A DNA stretch of 64,000 nt from Spartobacteria bacterium (GTDB lineage: Bacteria > Verrucomicrobiota > Verrucomicrobiia > Chthoniobacterales > UBA10450), in NCBI GenBank assembly GCA_003169695.1, contig PNAS01000021.1:11861-75860 (forward strand), in the 5' to 3' direction. Under the pieces are notes generated by a model, which saw only the letters and a program-made list of their open reading frames with translations, did not search any database and was not told the DNA's origin. The stretch's first letter is position 1; each line of letters starts with the position of its first letter. A program made the position numbers and the translations under genes. Below are positions 1 to 7,151 of the stretch, one piece after another.

Positions 1-228
1 GAAGAACTCGTCGAATTGCAGAAGAAATTCAGCGAGATCAAACACGCCATCAATAACGCCCTCGCCGTGATGATGGCACTCTCCGAGATGTCGCAGCGCC
101 GCCCGGATTACTCGGAAAAGCTTGCGAGCACTGTGCTTACGAAGGCCCCGCAGATCGTCTCCAGTCTGCAGGAATTCACCCAGGCCTTGAACGACAAAGC
201 CGGTCCGAAGCCGGAAGTCGTTCCCTGA
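1..228 (+). CDS. C-terminal part of a small conserved protein, 5' end outside window
   Basis: The frame is open from the first base, so at least 76 codons of a gene starting upstream are seen; the TTG at 16 is not a convincing start. The protein is mostly helical. It contains HAINNALAVMMAL, which resembles the H-x-x-N-N-x-L pattern of histidine-kinase dimerisation and phosphotransfer helices, followed by a second amphipathic helix and a proline-rich end. A four-helix-bundle or phosphotransfer-like role is only a guess. It ends 55 bases before the convergent secG stop. Confidence 0.55.
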   Translation, partial: EELVELQKKFSEIKHAINNALAVMMALSEMSQRRPDYSEKLASTVLTKAPQIVSSLQEFTQALNDKAGPKPEVVP

Positions 229-283
229 CCAACGGGGACATCTTTCTTAGACAGAGGATAAACTGAGCGGGCTTCCGCTGAAT

Positions 284-832
284 TTATCGTTTTGGCCTTC
301 GCTTTGCGCGGACGGACGGCGTGGCGCTGGGCGCAGGCGAACTGAGCGGGCTTGCAGAACTTATCGGGCTTGAGATTGGCGCCACGGAACTGGTCGTGGG
401 CGGAACGGCTCCGACCGCGAGATCTGCCGGCTTCACCGAAGGCGCCGGATCGGTCGAGGCGGGAGTTGGATTCGTGACCGTGCCGGGTGGGCCCACGGCC
501 GATGATGGACCCGGGCTAGGTGTGGGCGAAGTGGTCACTGCTGCCGGGGGCAGGTCTTTCATCAGCTCGCGGCGAAGTCCGCTTTGGGTGTTACCCTTAT
601 GCGCGTAAAGAATCGAGAGAACAAACGTCAGAAGAAAGAATAGAGCCGCGAGCCAAGCGGTGATTCTTGTGAGCACATTGGTCGTTTGCGCGCCGAAGAT
701 GTTTTCGGTCACGCCGCCCCCGAAGGCGGCGCCCAGGCCCTCACTTTTCGGGCGTTGCATCAAGATCACAAGGACCATGAGCAACGCGATGAAAACGTAG
801 AATCCAAGCAGGATATTAATCAAAATGGTCAT
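284..832 (-). CDS. secG: Preprotein translocase subunit SecG
   Basis: SecG is the small, two-helix subunit of the SecYEG export channel in the inner membrane. The start chosen is the ATG at 832 (MTILINILLGFYVF), because the longer frame upstream runs through a dispersed repeat and is basic and unstructured. Two hydrophobic segments (about residues 2-24 and 52-73) flank the family loop with ILMQRPKSEGLGAAFGGG. Usual SecG proteins have 75-110 residues; here about 100 extra residues form a Pro/Ser/Thr/Ala-rich tail ending in basic RAKRRPKR, a known feature of SecG in several phyla. The family assignment is firm; the role of the tail is unknown. Confidence 0.9.
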   Translation of the reverse strand: MTILINILLGFYVFIALLMVLVILMQRPKSEGLGAAFGGGVTENIFGAQTTNVLTRITAWLAALFFLLTFVLSILYAHKGNTQSGLRRELMKDLPPAAVTTSPTPSPGPSSAVGPPGTVTNPTPASTDPAPSVKPADLAVGAVPPTTSSVAPISSPISSASPLSSPAPSATPSVRAKRRPKR

Positions 833-915
833 CGGGACGGGCAATATCGTCAACCGGCGCAATTTGTAAACGGGGGATTGGCGCCAAGCGGAGAGGCGTC
901 GGCGCTGGAGAGTGG

Positions 916-949
916 TGTCATCCCGAGCCGCGCCGACGGCGAGGGACCT
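916..949 (+). repeat. Dispersed intergenic repeat, family 1
   Basis: This is one copy of a roughly 34-base element with consensus CATCCCGAGCCGCGCAGA followed by CGGCGAGGGACCT. It lies just upstream of secG. Related copies occur at 3333, 6958, 7065, 12868, 12949 and 17100 in both orientations. Confidence 0.75.
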
Positions 950-1034
950 GCCCTTGTCCCTTGGTGTGCTGATTACCAATATGCGATGACTTCGCAGTAT
1001 GCCTCATCGGTCCGGAAATCGACACTGCGGACGT

Positions 1035-1069
1035 GGGGTCTCTCGCCGTCTGCGCGGCTTGGGACAACA
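1035..1069 (-). repeat. Dispersed intergenic repeat, family 1 (inverted copy)
   Basis: This is an inverted partner of the copy at 916. The pair lies between secG and mazG and could fold into a long imperfect hairpin or act as a transcript boundary. Confidence 0.7.
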
Positions 1070-1088
1070 GGCGGACGAGGGCCAAACT

Positions 1089-1934
1089 TTAACTCGGCGT
1101 CCCGTGTCGCGCTTCGACTTTAAGCGCGTTCCAAATATCGTCGAGCTCCTCCAACCCCACTTCGCCTAGTTTTTTGCCACGCGCGCGCAATTCATCCTCG
1201 ACCCCGCTAAACCGCGAGACGAACTTGTCGGTTGCAGTTTGCAACGCCATTTCCGCATCGAGTTTGCTTTTGCGCGCGAGATTGACAACGGCAAAGAGCA
1301 GGTCGCCGATTTCATCCCCAATCGCGCTGGGATCGCGCGACGCGATCGCCTCTTTCGCTTCCGCTAATTCCTCATCAACCTTCGCGACGACATCGGAGAT
1401 TTCGGTCCAGTCAAAATTGACCCGCGCCGCTTTCTTTTGCGCTTTCTGCGCCCGCATCAAGGCGGGGAGTGCCGCGGGAAGATCGGCGAGGTAATGGCGG
1501 CCGGCATCGCTCTTCTCCTCGCGCTTGATCGCCTCCCACTGTTTTACCACGCCATCCGTGTCACGCACTCCGCTCTCGCCGAAAACATGCGGATGCCGGC
1601 GAATAAGTTTTGCCGTCACGTTCGCCAGCACCTCGCCGATATTGAACCGGCCTTTTTCCTCGGCGATTTGCGCATGCATTACGGCAAGCAGAATAAGGTC
1701 ACCGAGCTCTTCGCACAGATTTTGATCATCACGCGCGCGGACGGCGCCCGCGACTTCGTACGCCTCCTCGATCAGGCCCGGAAGCAGCGTCTCATTAGTC
1801 TGCTCGCGGTCCCACGGACAGCCATCGGGCGCGCGGAGCTTGGCGACGATATCGCATAGACGCTGGAAGAGGTTGATGATCGATGGTTGATGGTTGATCG
1901 AGGTGGCATCCACGTCTTCTCCATCAACCATCAA
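1089..1934 (-). CDS. mazG: Nucleoside triphosphate pyrophosphohydrolase MazG
   Basis: MazG hydrolyses (d)NTPs to NMP and PPi in the cytosol and helps clear damaged nucleotides and ppGpp-related pools. The diagnostic LRAPDGCPWDREQT motif lies near residues 33-46, followed by the EExxE...ExxD metal-binding helices (EEAYEVAG, EELGDLILL). A second MazG repeat follows (DEELAEAKEAI, GDEIGDLLFAVVNLAR). The length, about 260-280 residues, fits the double-domain class. The first 20 or so residues (NHQPSIIN and neighbours) come from an ATCAACCATC repeat, so the true start may be the internal GTG at codon 8. Confidence 0.93.
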   Translation of the reverse strand: MMVDGEDVDATSINHQPSIINLFQRLCDIVAKLRAPDGCPWDREQTNETLLPGLIEEAYEVAGAVRARDDQNLCEELGDLILLAVMHAQIAEEKGRFNIGEVLANVTAKLIRRHPHVFGESGVRDTDGVVKQWEAIKREEKSDAGRHYLADLPAALPALMRAQKAQKKAARVNFDWTEISDVVAKVDEELAEAKEAIASRDPSAIGDEIGDLLFAVVNLARKSKLDAEMALQTATDKFVSRFSGVEDELRARGKKLGEVGLEELDDIWNALKVEARHGTPS

Positions 1935-1952
1935 CCACTCACCATCAACCCT
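1873..1952. repeat. ATCAACCATC iterated inverted repeat
   Basis: Multiple copies of TTGATGGTTGATGG on one side and CCATCAACCATCAACC on the other flank a short centre. The inverted repeat covers the 5' end of mazG and the gap to the upstream gene and supplies the codons of the mazG N-terminus. Confidence 0.7.
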
Positions 1953-1958
1953 TCTGCT

Positions 1959-2678
1959 TCAGATCCGCCAAAGCGACCGGTGCGTGCGGAATTCGGAAAC
2001 TTCACCCGTCGTTTTCTTGCCCACGTAAATCGTGATGCCGATAACGATCGCCAAAGTGCCCACGAAAACAAAAGCGACGAGCCAGGAGGGAATATGTCCC
2101 ACCCGCAACGCGTGGTAAAAGGCCGGCAAACCTTGCACAGGCGCGCTGGCATGGAGAAAGATTTTCGTGATCCACGCCAACATGATCAGGATGAAAATGA
2201 AGACATAATTGCGTTTCAGACGCCGCCCGACTGCTTCCAAGATTGTGATCTTGAACGAAGGCAGGATAAGATCTTCGCAGACGAGTTTTTTCCATTCGCC
2301 CTGCAGCATTTCGCGGTTTTCCATTACCATCGGAACCAGAAAATGAGCTTCGAGCATGCGGACACGCGCGCGGAAAGCGTCATAAAAACGGTAACGCCGC
2401 GCTTCGATCCAGAGCATGCCCCAGACGATCGCGAGATTGAAAAAGAAGATGATGTGCGGAACTTCGCGGTTCGAAAAAGCGATGGTGATAATCGCCGTGC
2501 TGCTCGTGATCGCCCAATTCGTCGTAATATCGAGCCGCTGACGCCAGACCATGATGCGCCCGAGTTCCCCCCGGTAAAAGTGCGACATCGCATTGACGTA
2601 GCCTGGATCGTAAAGGCTCTTTTGGAGCGAGATGGTCGCTTCTTCACTTAGCCCGCCGGGATTGTTTTCAGTTGCCAC
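1959..2678 (-). CDS. DUF2270-family integral membrane protein
   Basis: Uncharacterised inner-membrane protein of about 240 residues. The conserved N-terminal block SHFYRGELGRIMVWRQRLD is followed by two closely spaced membrane helices (about residues 54-90), a cytosolic helical segment with FRARVRMLEAHFLVPM, and two C-terminal membrane helices (about 160-177 and 200-220). This layout matches the DUF2270 family, whose function is not known. It is transcribed toward mazG with a short gap filled by a repeat. Confidence 0.8.
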   Translation of the reverse strand: MATENNPGGLSEEATISLQKSLYDPGYVNAMSHFYRGELGRIMVWRQRLDITTNWAITSSTAIITIAFSNREVPHIIFFFNLAIVWGMLWIEARRYRFYDAFRARVRMLEAHFLVPMVMENREMLQGEWKKLVCEDLILPSFKITILEAVGRRLKRNYVFIFILIMLAWITKIFLHASAPVQGLPAFYHALRVGHIPSWLVAFVFVGTLAIVIGITIYVGKKTTGEVSEFRTHRSLWRI

Positions 2679-2745
2679 GTGTCCCTGGATAATTCGATAA
2701 CTCGGATTAGCCCGTCAATCCAATCAATCGCTTAGGTATTCTCCG

Positions 2746-3213
2746 ATGTCTGCGCTGCTCTCTGAAATTCTTGATCCCAATCTGGTCGTACTCGAGCTGC
2801 GCGCTATCACGGAGGGCGACGCGATTCTGGAAATTGCAGAGCTGTTTCGCAAAAATGGGCAGGTCCAGAAGTATTATGAATTTGCCGATGCGGTCATGGA
2901 ACGTGAGGGGCGAAGTTCGACCAACACGGGCGAGGGAGTGGCTTTTCCGCACGCGCGCACGGATCTGGTGGAGCGAATTGTCCTGGGTATCGGTCGCAGC
3001 CAGGCGGGCATCCGTTTTGGCGAAGCGAAAGAGCCGGCGCACCTGATCTTTTTGGTCGGCGTTCCGCGACGGATGGTGAACGACTATCTCGTGTGCGTTG
3101 GCGCGTTGGCGCGTATGGTGAAAGACAAAGCGAGACGAGACGCGCTCATGGCGGCCACGAGTGCGGAGGAACTAGTCGAACAGCTCCGTGCCGGGGCGCT
3201 CCTGGTCGAGTGA
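2746..3213 (+). CDS. PTS EIIA-type (fructose/nitrogen class) phosphocarrier protein
   Basis: A 155-residue single-domain EIIA of the PtsN/fructose family. The phosphorylatable histidine lies in GVAFPHARTD (His69), followed by the family pattern GIGRSQAGIRFG and LIFLVGVP. In bacteria without a full sugar PTS such proteins are usually regulatory, sensing the PEP/nitrogen state through NPr and EI. No EI, HPr or permease gene is nearby, so a regulatory role is more likely than transport. It is divergent from the DUF2270 gene. Confidence 0.85.
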   Translation: MSALLSEILDPNLVVLELRAITEGDAILEIAELFRKNGQVQKYYEFADAVMEREGRSSTNTGEGVAFPHARTDLVERIVLGIGRSQAGIRFGEAKEPAHLIFLVGVPRRMVNDYLVCVGALARMVKDKARRDALMAATSAEELVEQLRAGALLVE

Positions 3214-3332
3214 GAGGACGCGTCGCGCCTGTTTGTGCTACAAACGAGTTTGGCGAAGCAGGCCGAAGTGGCCTCGCACTCGCTGATAGATCACGCTTTT
3301 TGAAGAACTCGTGTGGTTCGCGTGGAATTGGG

Positions 3333-3367
3333 GAGGTCTTTCCGCGTCTGCGCGCGTCAGGATGACA
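3333..3367 (-). repeat. Dispersed repeat, family 1, forming the end of a gene
   Basis: The inverted family-1 copy overlaps the last codons and stop of the neighbouring glycosyltransferase gene (the tail VLSS plus stop is read from the repeat). Confidence 0.7.
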
Positions 3368-4109
3368 GCACTGCGTCGCGCTCCGGATCCCTTTTCATGG
3401 CGCCGTAATACCAGCGATGGAGTCGATGGGGTGAGACGCCGAGGTTGTAGAGAACAATGAACAAGCCGTTTTGAATGCTCGTCCGCCACGCACCTTTGCG
3501 CAGGTGACGACGGGCAGATGATCGCACGGGCGGGTCGAGCACCGCGATCTTTCCGGCTGCGCGCAGCCGACGCGAAAACTCGACGTCTTCCATAATGGGA
3601 ATTTTCGCGAAGCCATGTAGCGTCATGAAGACGTCGCGCCGGATGAAGATGGATTGATCGCCATAGAGCGTCCCGCCGTGGCGGGTCAAAAAGCGCGCCA
3701 CCGATTCGAGCCACATCAAGCGCGGATGGCGGCCATCGAACTTGCGAAAGAAGGCGCCTCCGATGATTTGCGGATCGGACAATGTCGCTTCGATTGCCGC
3801 GAGGTGTGCATTTTCCAAATCGGTGTCGGAATGTTGGAAAACGATCACGTCGCCGCTGGCCGCTTCCGCCCCGAGGTTCATCTGCTCACCGCGATTCGGC
3901 GCTGGAGAAGCGATGAAGGTTGCGCCGCAGGAAAGGACGATGCGTTCCGATTCGCCATTGTCTAAAGCGTCCACGACGATTGTTTCAGCTACGCGATCGA
4001 GCCGGGACAACACTGGCAGCAGCGCCGCGAGATTCTCCGCGTCACGCCAGGAAGGAACGACAACACTGATTCGTAAACGGGTGTCGCGACCCTCCGCGCG
4101 CCCATTCAC
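3357..4109 (-). CDS. Family 2 glycosyltransferase (TIGR04283-like)
   Basis: A GT-A fold glycosyltransferase of about 250 residues. It opens with ISVVVPSWRDAENLAALL, has an incomplete nucleotide-sugar site with HSDTDL in place of the usual DxD loop, and the family signatures GGAFFRKF, GDQSIFIRR and IMEDVEFSRR. This pattern matches the 'selenodomain-associated transferase 2' family, whose acceptor is unknown. Its ATG overlaps the stop of the upstream rhomboid-like gene by four bases (ATGA), so the two are translationally coupled. Its C-terminus is made from a dispersed repeat. Confidence 0.85.
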   Translation of the reverse strand: MNGRAEGRDTRLRISVVVPSWRDAENLAALLPVLSRLDRVAETIVVDALDNGESERIVLSCGATFIASPAPNRGEQMNLGAEAASGDVIVFQHSDTDLENAHLAAIEATLSDPQIIGGAFFRKFDGRHPRLMWLESVARFLTRHGGTLYGDQSIFIRRDVFMTLHGFAKIPIMEDVEFSRRLRAAGKIAVLDPPVRSSARRHLRKGAWRTSIQNGLFIVLYNLGVSPHRLHRWYYGAMKRDPERDAVLSS

Positions 4110-4942
4110 TGTGACTTTTTCAAGAGGCGAGCTCGCGCCCGGTCGAGCGCTCGCCGTTCCGACGCGGTCAAGCTGTTGATTCCTTGCTTGGAAATTTTTT
4201 CCAACACCGGGTCGATGGACTCATGGACGTTCTCCGGCTCCACGACGCGACGCGGAGCTGAGCGAGGGACCACGTGGAATTTGGCTTTCGGCTGCCAACG
4301 CGACTTCAAGTTACCCCACCAAACCAGTTCGGGACCGACCCCGCGCAGCCGGATGAAAAAAAACGCCGCAGCGATGCTAACCCATAGCACGGCCATGGCC
4401 GACCAATCGCGATAGGCGAGCAACTGCAATGTGGAAATGGCTGCGAGGGCCAACGCCACCCATTTCGCCTGAATCCGCAGGAGCAGTTCGATATTTGGAT
4501 AAATGGTTGCGAACGCTATGAAGATTCCGAAATGCAGGGCGGGGGAGCCGGCGAGGCCGGCACGGTCCCAGAGTCCCCAGAGCGAGAGGAGCACAGTCGG
4601 CGCAAGGAGAAGAAAGAGATAGAGAACGATGAAGGCGCGGCGGCCGATGAAACGTTCCACTTCGCGTCCGAAAACAAAGAGCATGTACATCTCGACCGCG
4701 AACCAAAGAAGCGCCGACGGCGAATGGACAAAGGCGTAAGTCGCGAGCTGCCAGAATTCTCCGCGCTGCCAGACGAGCGCGCTGTCAAAAGCGAGATGTC
4801 CCAGAATGCCAGCGCCACCAAGGAAACACGCCACGATGGCGGCAAATACGTGCACCGCGACGAGCAGCGTCGTGACATGAACGGGATGACGTCCCACCCA
4901 TGTTACCGGCTGGTAGTCATCGGAGGTGGTGACTCCGAACAT
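4106..4942 (-). CDS. Rhomboid-family membrane protein, probably inactive
   Basis: A 278-residue protein with about six membrane helices and a basic cytosolic tail containing EKISKQGINSLTASERRALD, the C-terminal module (DUF6576-like) found on many bacterial rhomboid homologues. The L1-loop feature RGEFWQLATYAFVH is kept. The catalytic GxSG motif is not: the equivalent segment reads AGSPALHFGIF, and no clear catalytic histidine is seen in the last helices. It may be a pseudoprotease or chaperone-like relative. It is the first gene of a two-gene unit with the glycosyltransferase and divergent from pckG. Confidence 0.8.
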   Translation of the reverse strand: MFGVTTSDDYQPVTWVGRHPVHVTTLLVAVHVFAAIVACFLGGAGILGHLAFDSALVWQRGEFWQLATYAFVHSPSALLWFAVEMYMLFVFGREVERFIGRRAFIVLYLFLLLAPTVLLSLWGLWDRAGLAGSPALHFGIFIAFATIYPNIELLLRIQAKWVALALAAISTLQLLAYRDWSAMAVLWVSIAAAFFFIRLRGVGPELVWWGNLKSRWQPKAKFHVVPRSAPRRVVEPENVHESIDPVLEKISKQGINSLTASERRALDRARARLLKKSQ

Positions 4943-5096
4943 GCTTCAATTAAGTGCGCGCGTTCATTCCGCGCAAGCACCGTTCGCTTCCTCGAACCTA
5001 CGACCCCGCGAAAATTTGCTTGGAGAAGCGACCGAAGCGTTGAAAATGACCATCCTCCCTGCGCCACTCGGGAATGACGCGGAGGGCCGCACTTTT

Positions 5097-6908
5097 ATGG
5101 ATAACCTCGCGCCAGCCATTTTGCCGCCGGGCGGAATCGGGAATTCGAAGCCGTCAAACCAAGCGGTGCTCGATTGGGTGCAGGAGGTCGCCCGCCTGAC
5201 CGAACCGGAAAACATTTTCTGGTGCGACGGTTCGGAAAACGAGAACGCCTGGTTGCTCGACCAAGCCCAACGCCAGGGCGTGTTGATCAAACTAAACGAG
5301 GAAAAAAAGCCCGGCTCCTATTTACACCGCTCGAATCCGAATGACGTCGCGCGGGTCGAACAATTCACCCTGATCTGCACGCCGACGAAGGAAGAAGCCG
5401 GCCCCACAAATAACTGGGCTGCTCCGGCTGAGACGTACACAAAACTCCACGGCATGCTCGCGGGGGCAATGCGCGGGCGAACGATGTTTGTCGTTCCCTA
5501 CATTATGGGCCCGCCGGATTCGACCCTGACGAAGGTCGGCTTTGAAATCACCGACTCGATCTACGTCGTCTTAAGCATGCGGATCATGACGCGAATGGGA
5601 TCCGTCGCGGTCAAGCGCCTGGGTGCTGACGCCAAGGCGGAATGGAACCGAGGCGTCCATTCGTTGCTTGATGTGAATCCCGACCGGCGGTTTATCTGCC
5701 ATTTTCCGCAGGACAACGCGATCATCTCAGTCGGCTCAGGTTACGGCGGGAACGTTTTGCTGAGCAAGAAATGCCTCGCGCTCCGGATCGGTTCTTATCT
5801 CGCGCGGAAGCAAGGCTGGCTCGCGGAGCACATGCTTATTCTCGGCGTGGAATCGCCGGAAGGCCGGAAGCATTACGTCGCGGCGGCGTTTCCAAGCGCA
5901 TGCGGCAAAACCAATTTCGCGATGCTCATTCCGCCCGCGCATTTCAAGGGCTGGAAGGTCACAACAGTCGGCGACGACATCGCGTGGATGCAGATCGGCA
6001 AGGACGGACGGCTCTACGCGGTCAATCCGGAAAACGGATATTTCGGCGTCGTTCCGGGGACCAGTTACAAATCGAATCCGAACGCGATGAAGTCGATCGA
6101 GCGCGATACGCTCTACACGAATGTCGCGCTGACCGATGATGGCGACGTCTGGTGGGAAGGCACGGACGGCGCGCCGCCGGCTTCGTGCATCGATTGGAAA
6201 GGAAACCGTTGGACGCCGGAGTCGAAGGAAAAGGCCGCGCATGCAAATAGCCGCTTTGCCGTTCCGATGCGGAACAATCCAGTGCTCGATCCTGACGTCG
6301 AAAAGGGAGAAGGCGTGCCGATCAGTGCGATCATTTTCGGCGGACGTCGGAGCGACACGATGCCGCTCGTTTTTGGTGCCTTGGATTGGACTCACGGCGT
6401 TTATGTCGGTGCGACGATGGCTTCGGAAACCACCGCCGCCGCGACGGGCACGGTCGGTCAGGTCCGACGCGATCCGATGGCGATGCTGCCGTTTTGCGGA
6501 TACAGCATGGGCAAGTATTTCCAGCACTGGCTTGAGATCGGTCCACGGCTTTCGAATCCGCCGCTCATCTTCCACGTAAACTGGTTCCGCAAAAGCGCCG
6601 ACGGAAAATTTCTCTGGCCGGGTTTTGGCGATAACATGCGCGCGCTGAAGTGGATCATCGACCGCTGCGAGGGCAAAGGCGGCGCGAAGAAAACTTCCAT
6701 CGGTTGCATTCCGCAGTCTGAGGACCTCGATCTCGAAGGACTTGGGAGCGTTTCCAAAGAGCAATTGAAAGAATTGTTCTCGGTGAAACCTGAAGAATGG
6801 AAAACGGAGCTCGAGGGCCAGAAAAGGTTCTTCGAGACGCTCCAGCCCGACATGCCTGAGGCGCTGCTCGCGGAACGCGAAAAGGTAGCGCAACGTTTCG
6901 CCAGTTGA
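5097..6908 (+). CDS. pckG: Phosphoenolpyruvate carboxykinase (GTP)
   Basis: PckG converts oxaloacetate and GTP to PEP, CO2 and GDP, the entry to gluconeogenesis, in the cytosol. All hallmarks are visible: the substrate-site stretch GSGYGGNVLLSKKCLALR, the P-loop FPSACGKTNFAM, the metal-binding VGDDIAWM and the guanine-pocket segment GFGDNMRALKW. The frame is open from 4926 but that start overlaps the divergent rhomboid gene. The ATG at 5097 gives 603 residues, the normal family length, with a GGAGG about 10 bases upstream; 5046 is an alternative. Confidence 0.95.
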   Translation: MDNLAPAILPPGGIGNSKPSNQAVLDWVQEVARLTEPENIFWCDGSENENAWLLDQAQRQGVLIKLNEEKKPGSYLHRSNPNDVARVEQFTLICTPTKEEAGPTNNWAAPAETYTKLHGMLAGAMRGRTMFVVPYIMGPPDSTLTKVGFEITDSIYVVLSMRIMTRMGSVAVKRLGADAKAEWNRGVHSLLDVNPDRRFICHFPQDNAIISVGSGYGGNVLLSKKCLALRIGSYLARKQGWLAEHMLILGVESPEGRKHYVAAAFPSACGKTNFAMLIPPAHFKGWKVTTVGDDIAWMQIGKDGRLYAVNPENGYFGVVPGTSYKSNPNAMKSIERDTLYTNVALTDDGDVWWEGTDGAPPASCIDWKGNRWTPESKEKAAHANSRFAVPMRNNPVLDPDVEKGEGVPISAIIFGGRRSDTMPLVFGALDWTHGVYVGATMASETTAAATGTVGQVRRDPMAMLPFCGYSMGKYFQHWLEIGPRLSNPPLIFHVNWFRKSADGKFLWPGFGDNMRALKWIIDRCEGKGGAKKTSIGCIPQSEDLDLEGLGSVSKEQLKELFSVKPEEWKTELEGQKRFFETLQPDMPEALLAEREKVAQRFAS

Positions 6909-6957
6909 CGACGCCCGCCAGATTGGGGCACGATCCGTTTGGGTGGTGCCGCCGCTT

Positions 6958-6993
6958 TGTCATTCCCAAGCCGCGCAGACGGCGAGGGACCTC
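6958..6993 (+). repeat. Dispersed intergenic repeat, family 1
   Basis: A family-1 copy (CATTCCCAAGCCGCGCAGAC, then GGCGAGGGACCT) downstream of pckG. With the inverted copy at 7065 it brackets the pckG-uvrA gap. Confidence 0.75.
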
Positions 6994-7064
6994 ATATAAG
7001 ATAATCAACCCTTCTTGCTCGGGAGGATGATCAAAAGCTCCGGAGGGGAGTCAACGCTCCTCCC

Positions 7065-7098
7065 GAGGTCGCGATCCCGTCTGCGACTCGGGATGACA
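7065..7098 (-). repeat. Dispersed intergenic repeat, family 1 (inverted)
   Basis: Inverted partner of the copy at 6958, ending about 50 bases before the uvrA start. Confidence 0.7.
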
Positions 7099-7151
7099 TG
7101 TTTATTGCGTGCAAAATTTGCGAACTGCTGCGCTCAACCGGATAGTCTCCG

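Noticed and set aside
5736-6893. Minus-strand open frame of 385 codons opposite pckG
   Set aside because: The plus strand encodes all PEP carboxykinase motifs; the minus frame is a codon-bias shadow.
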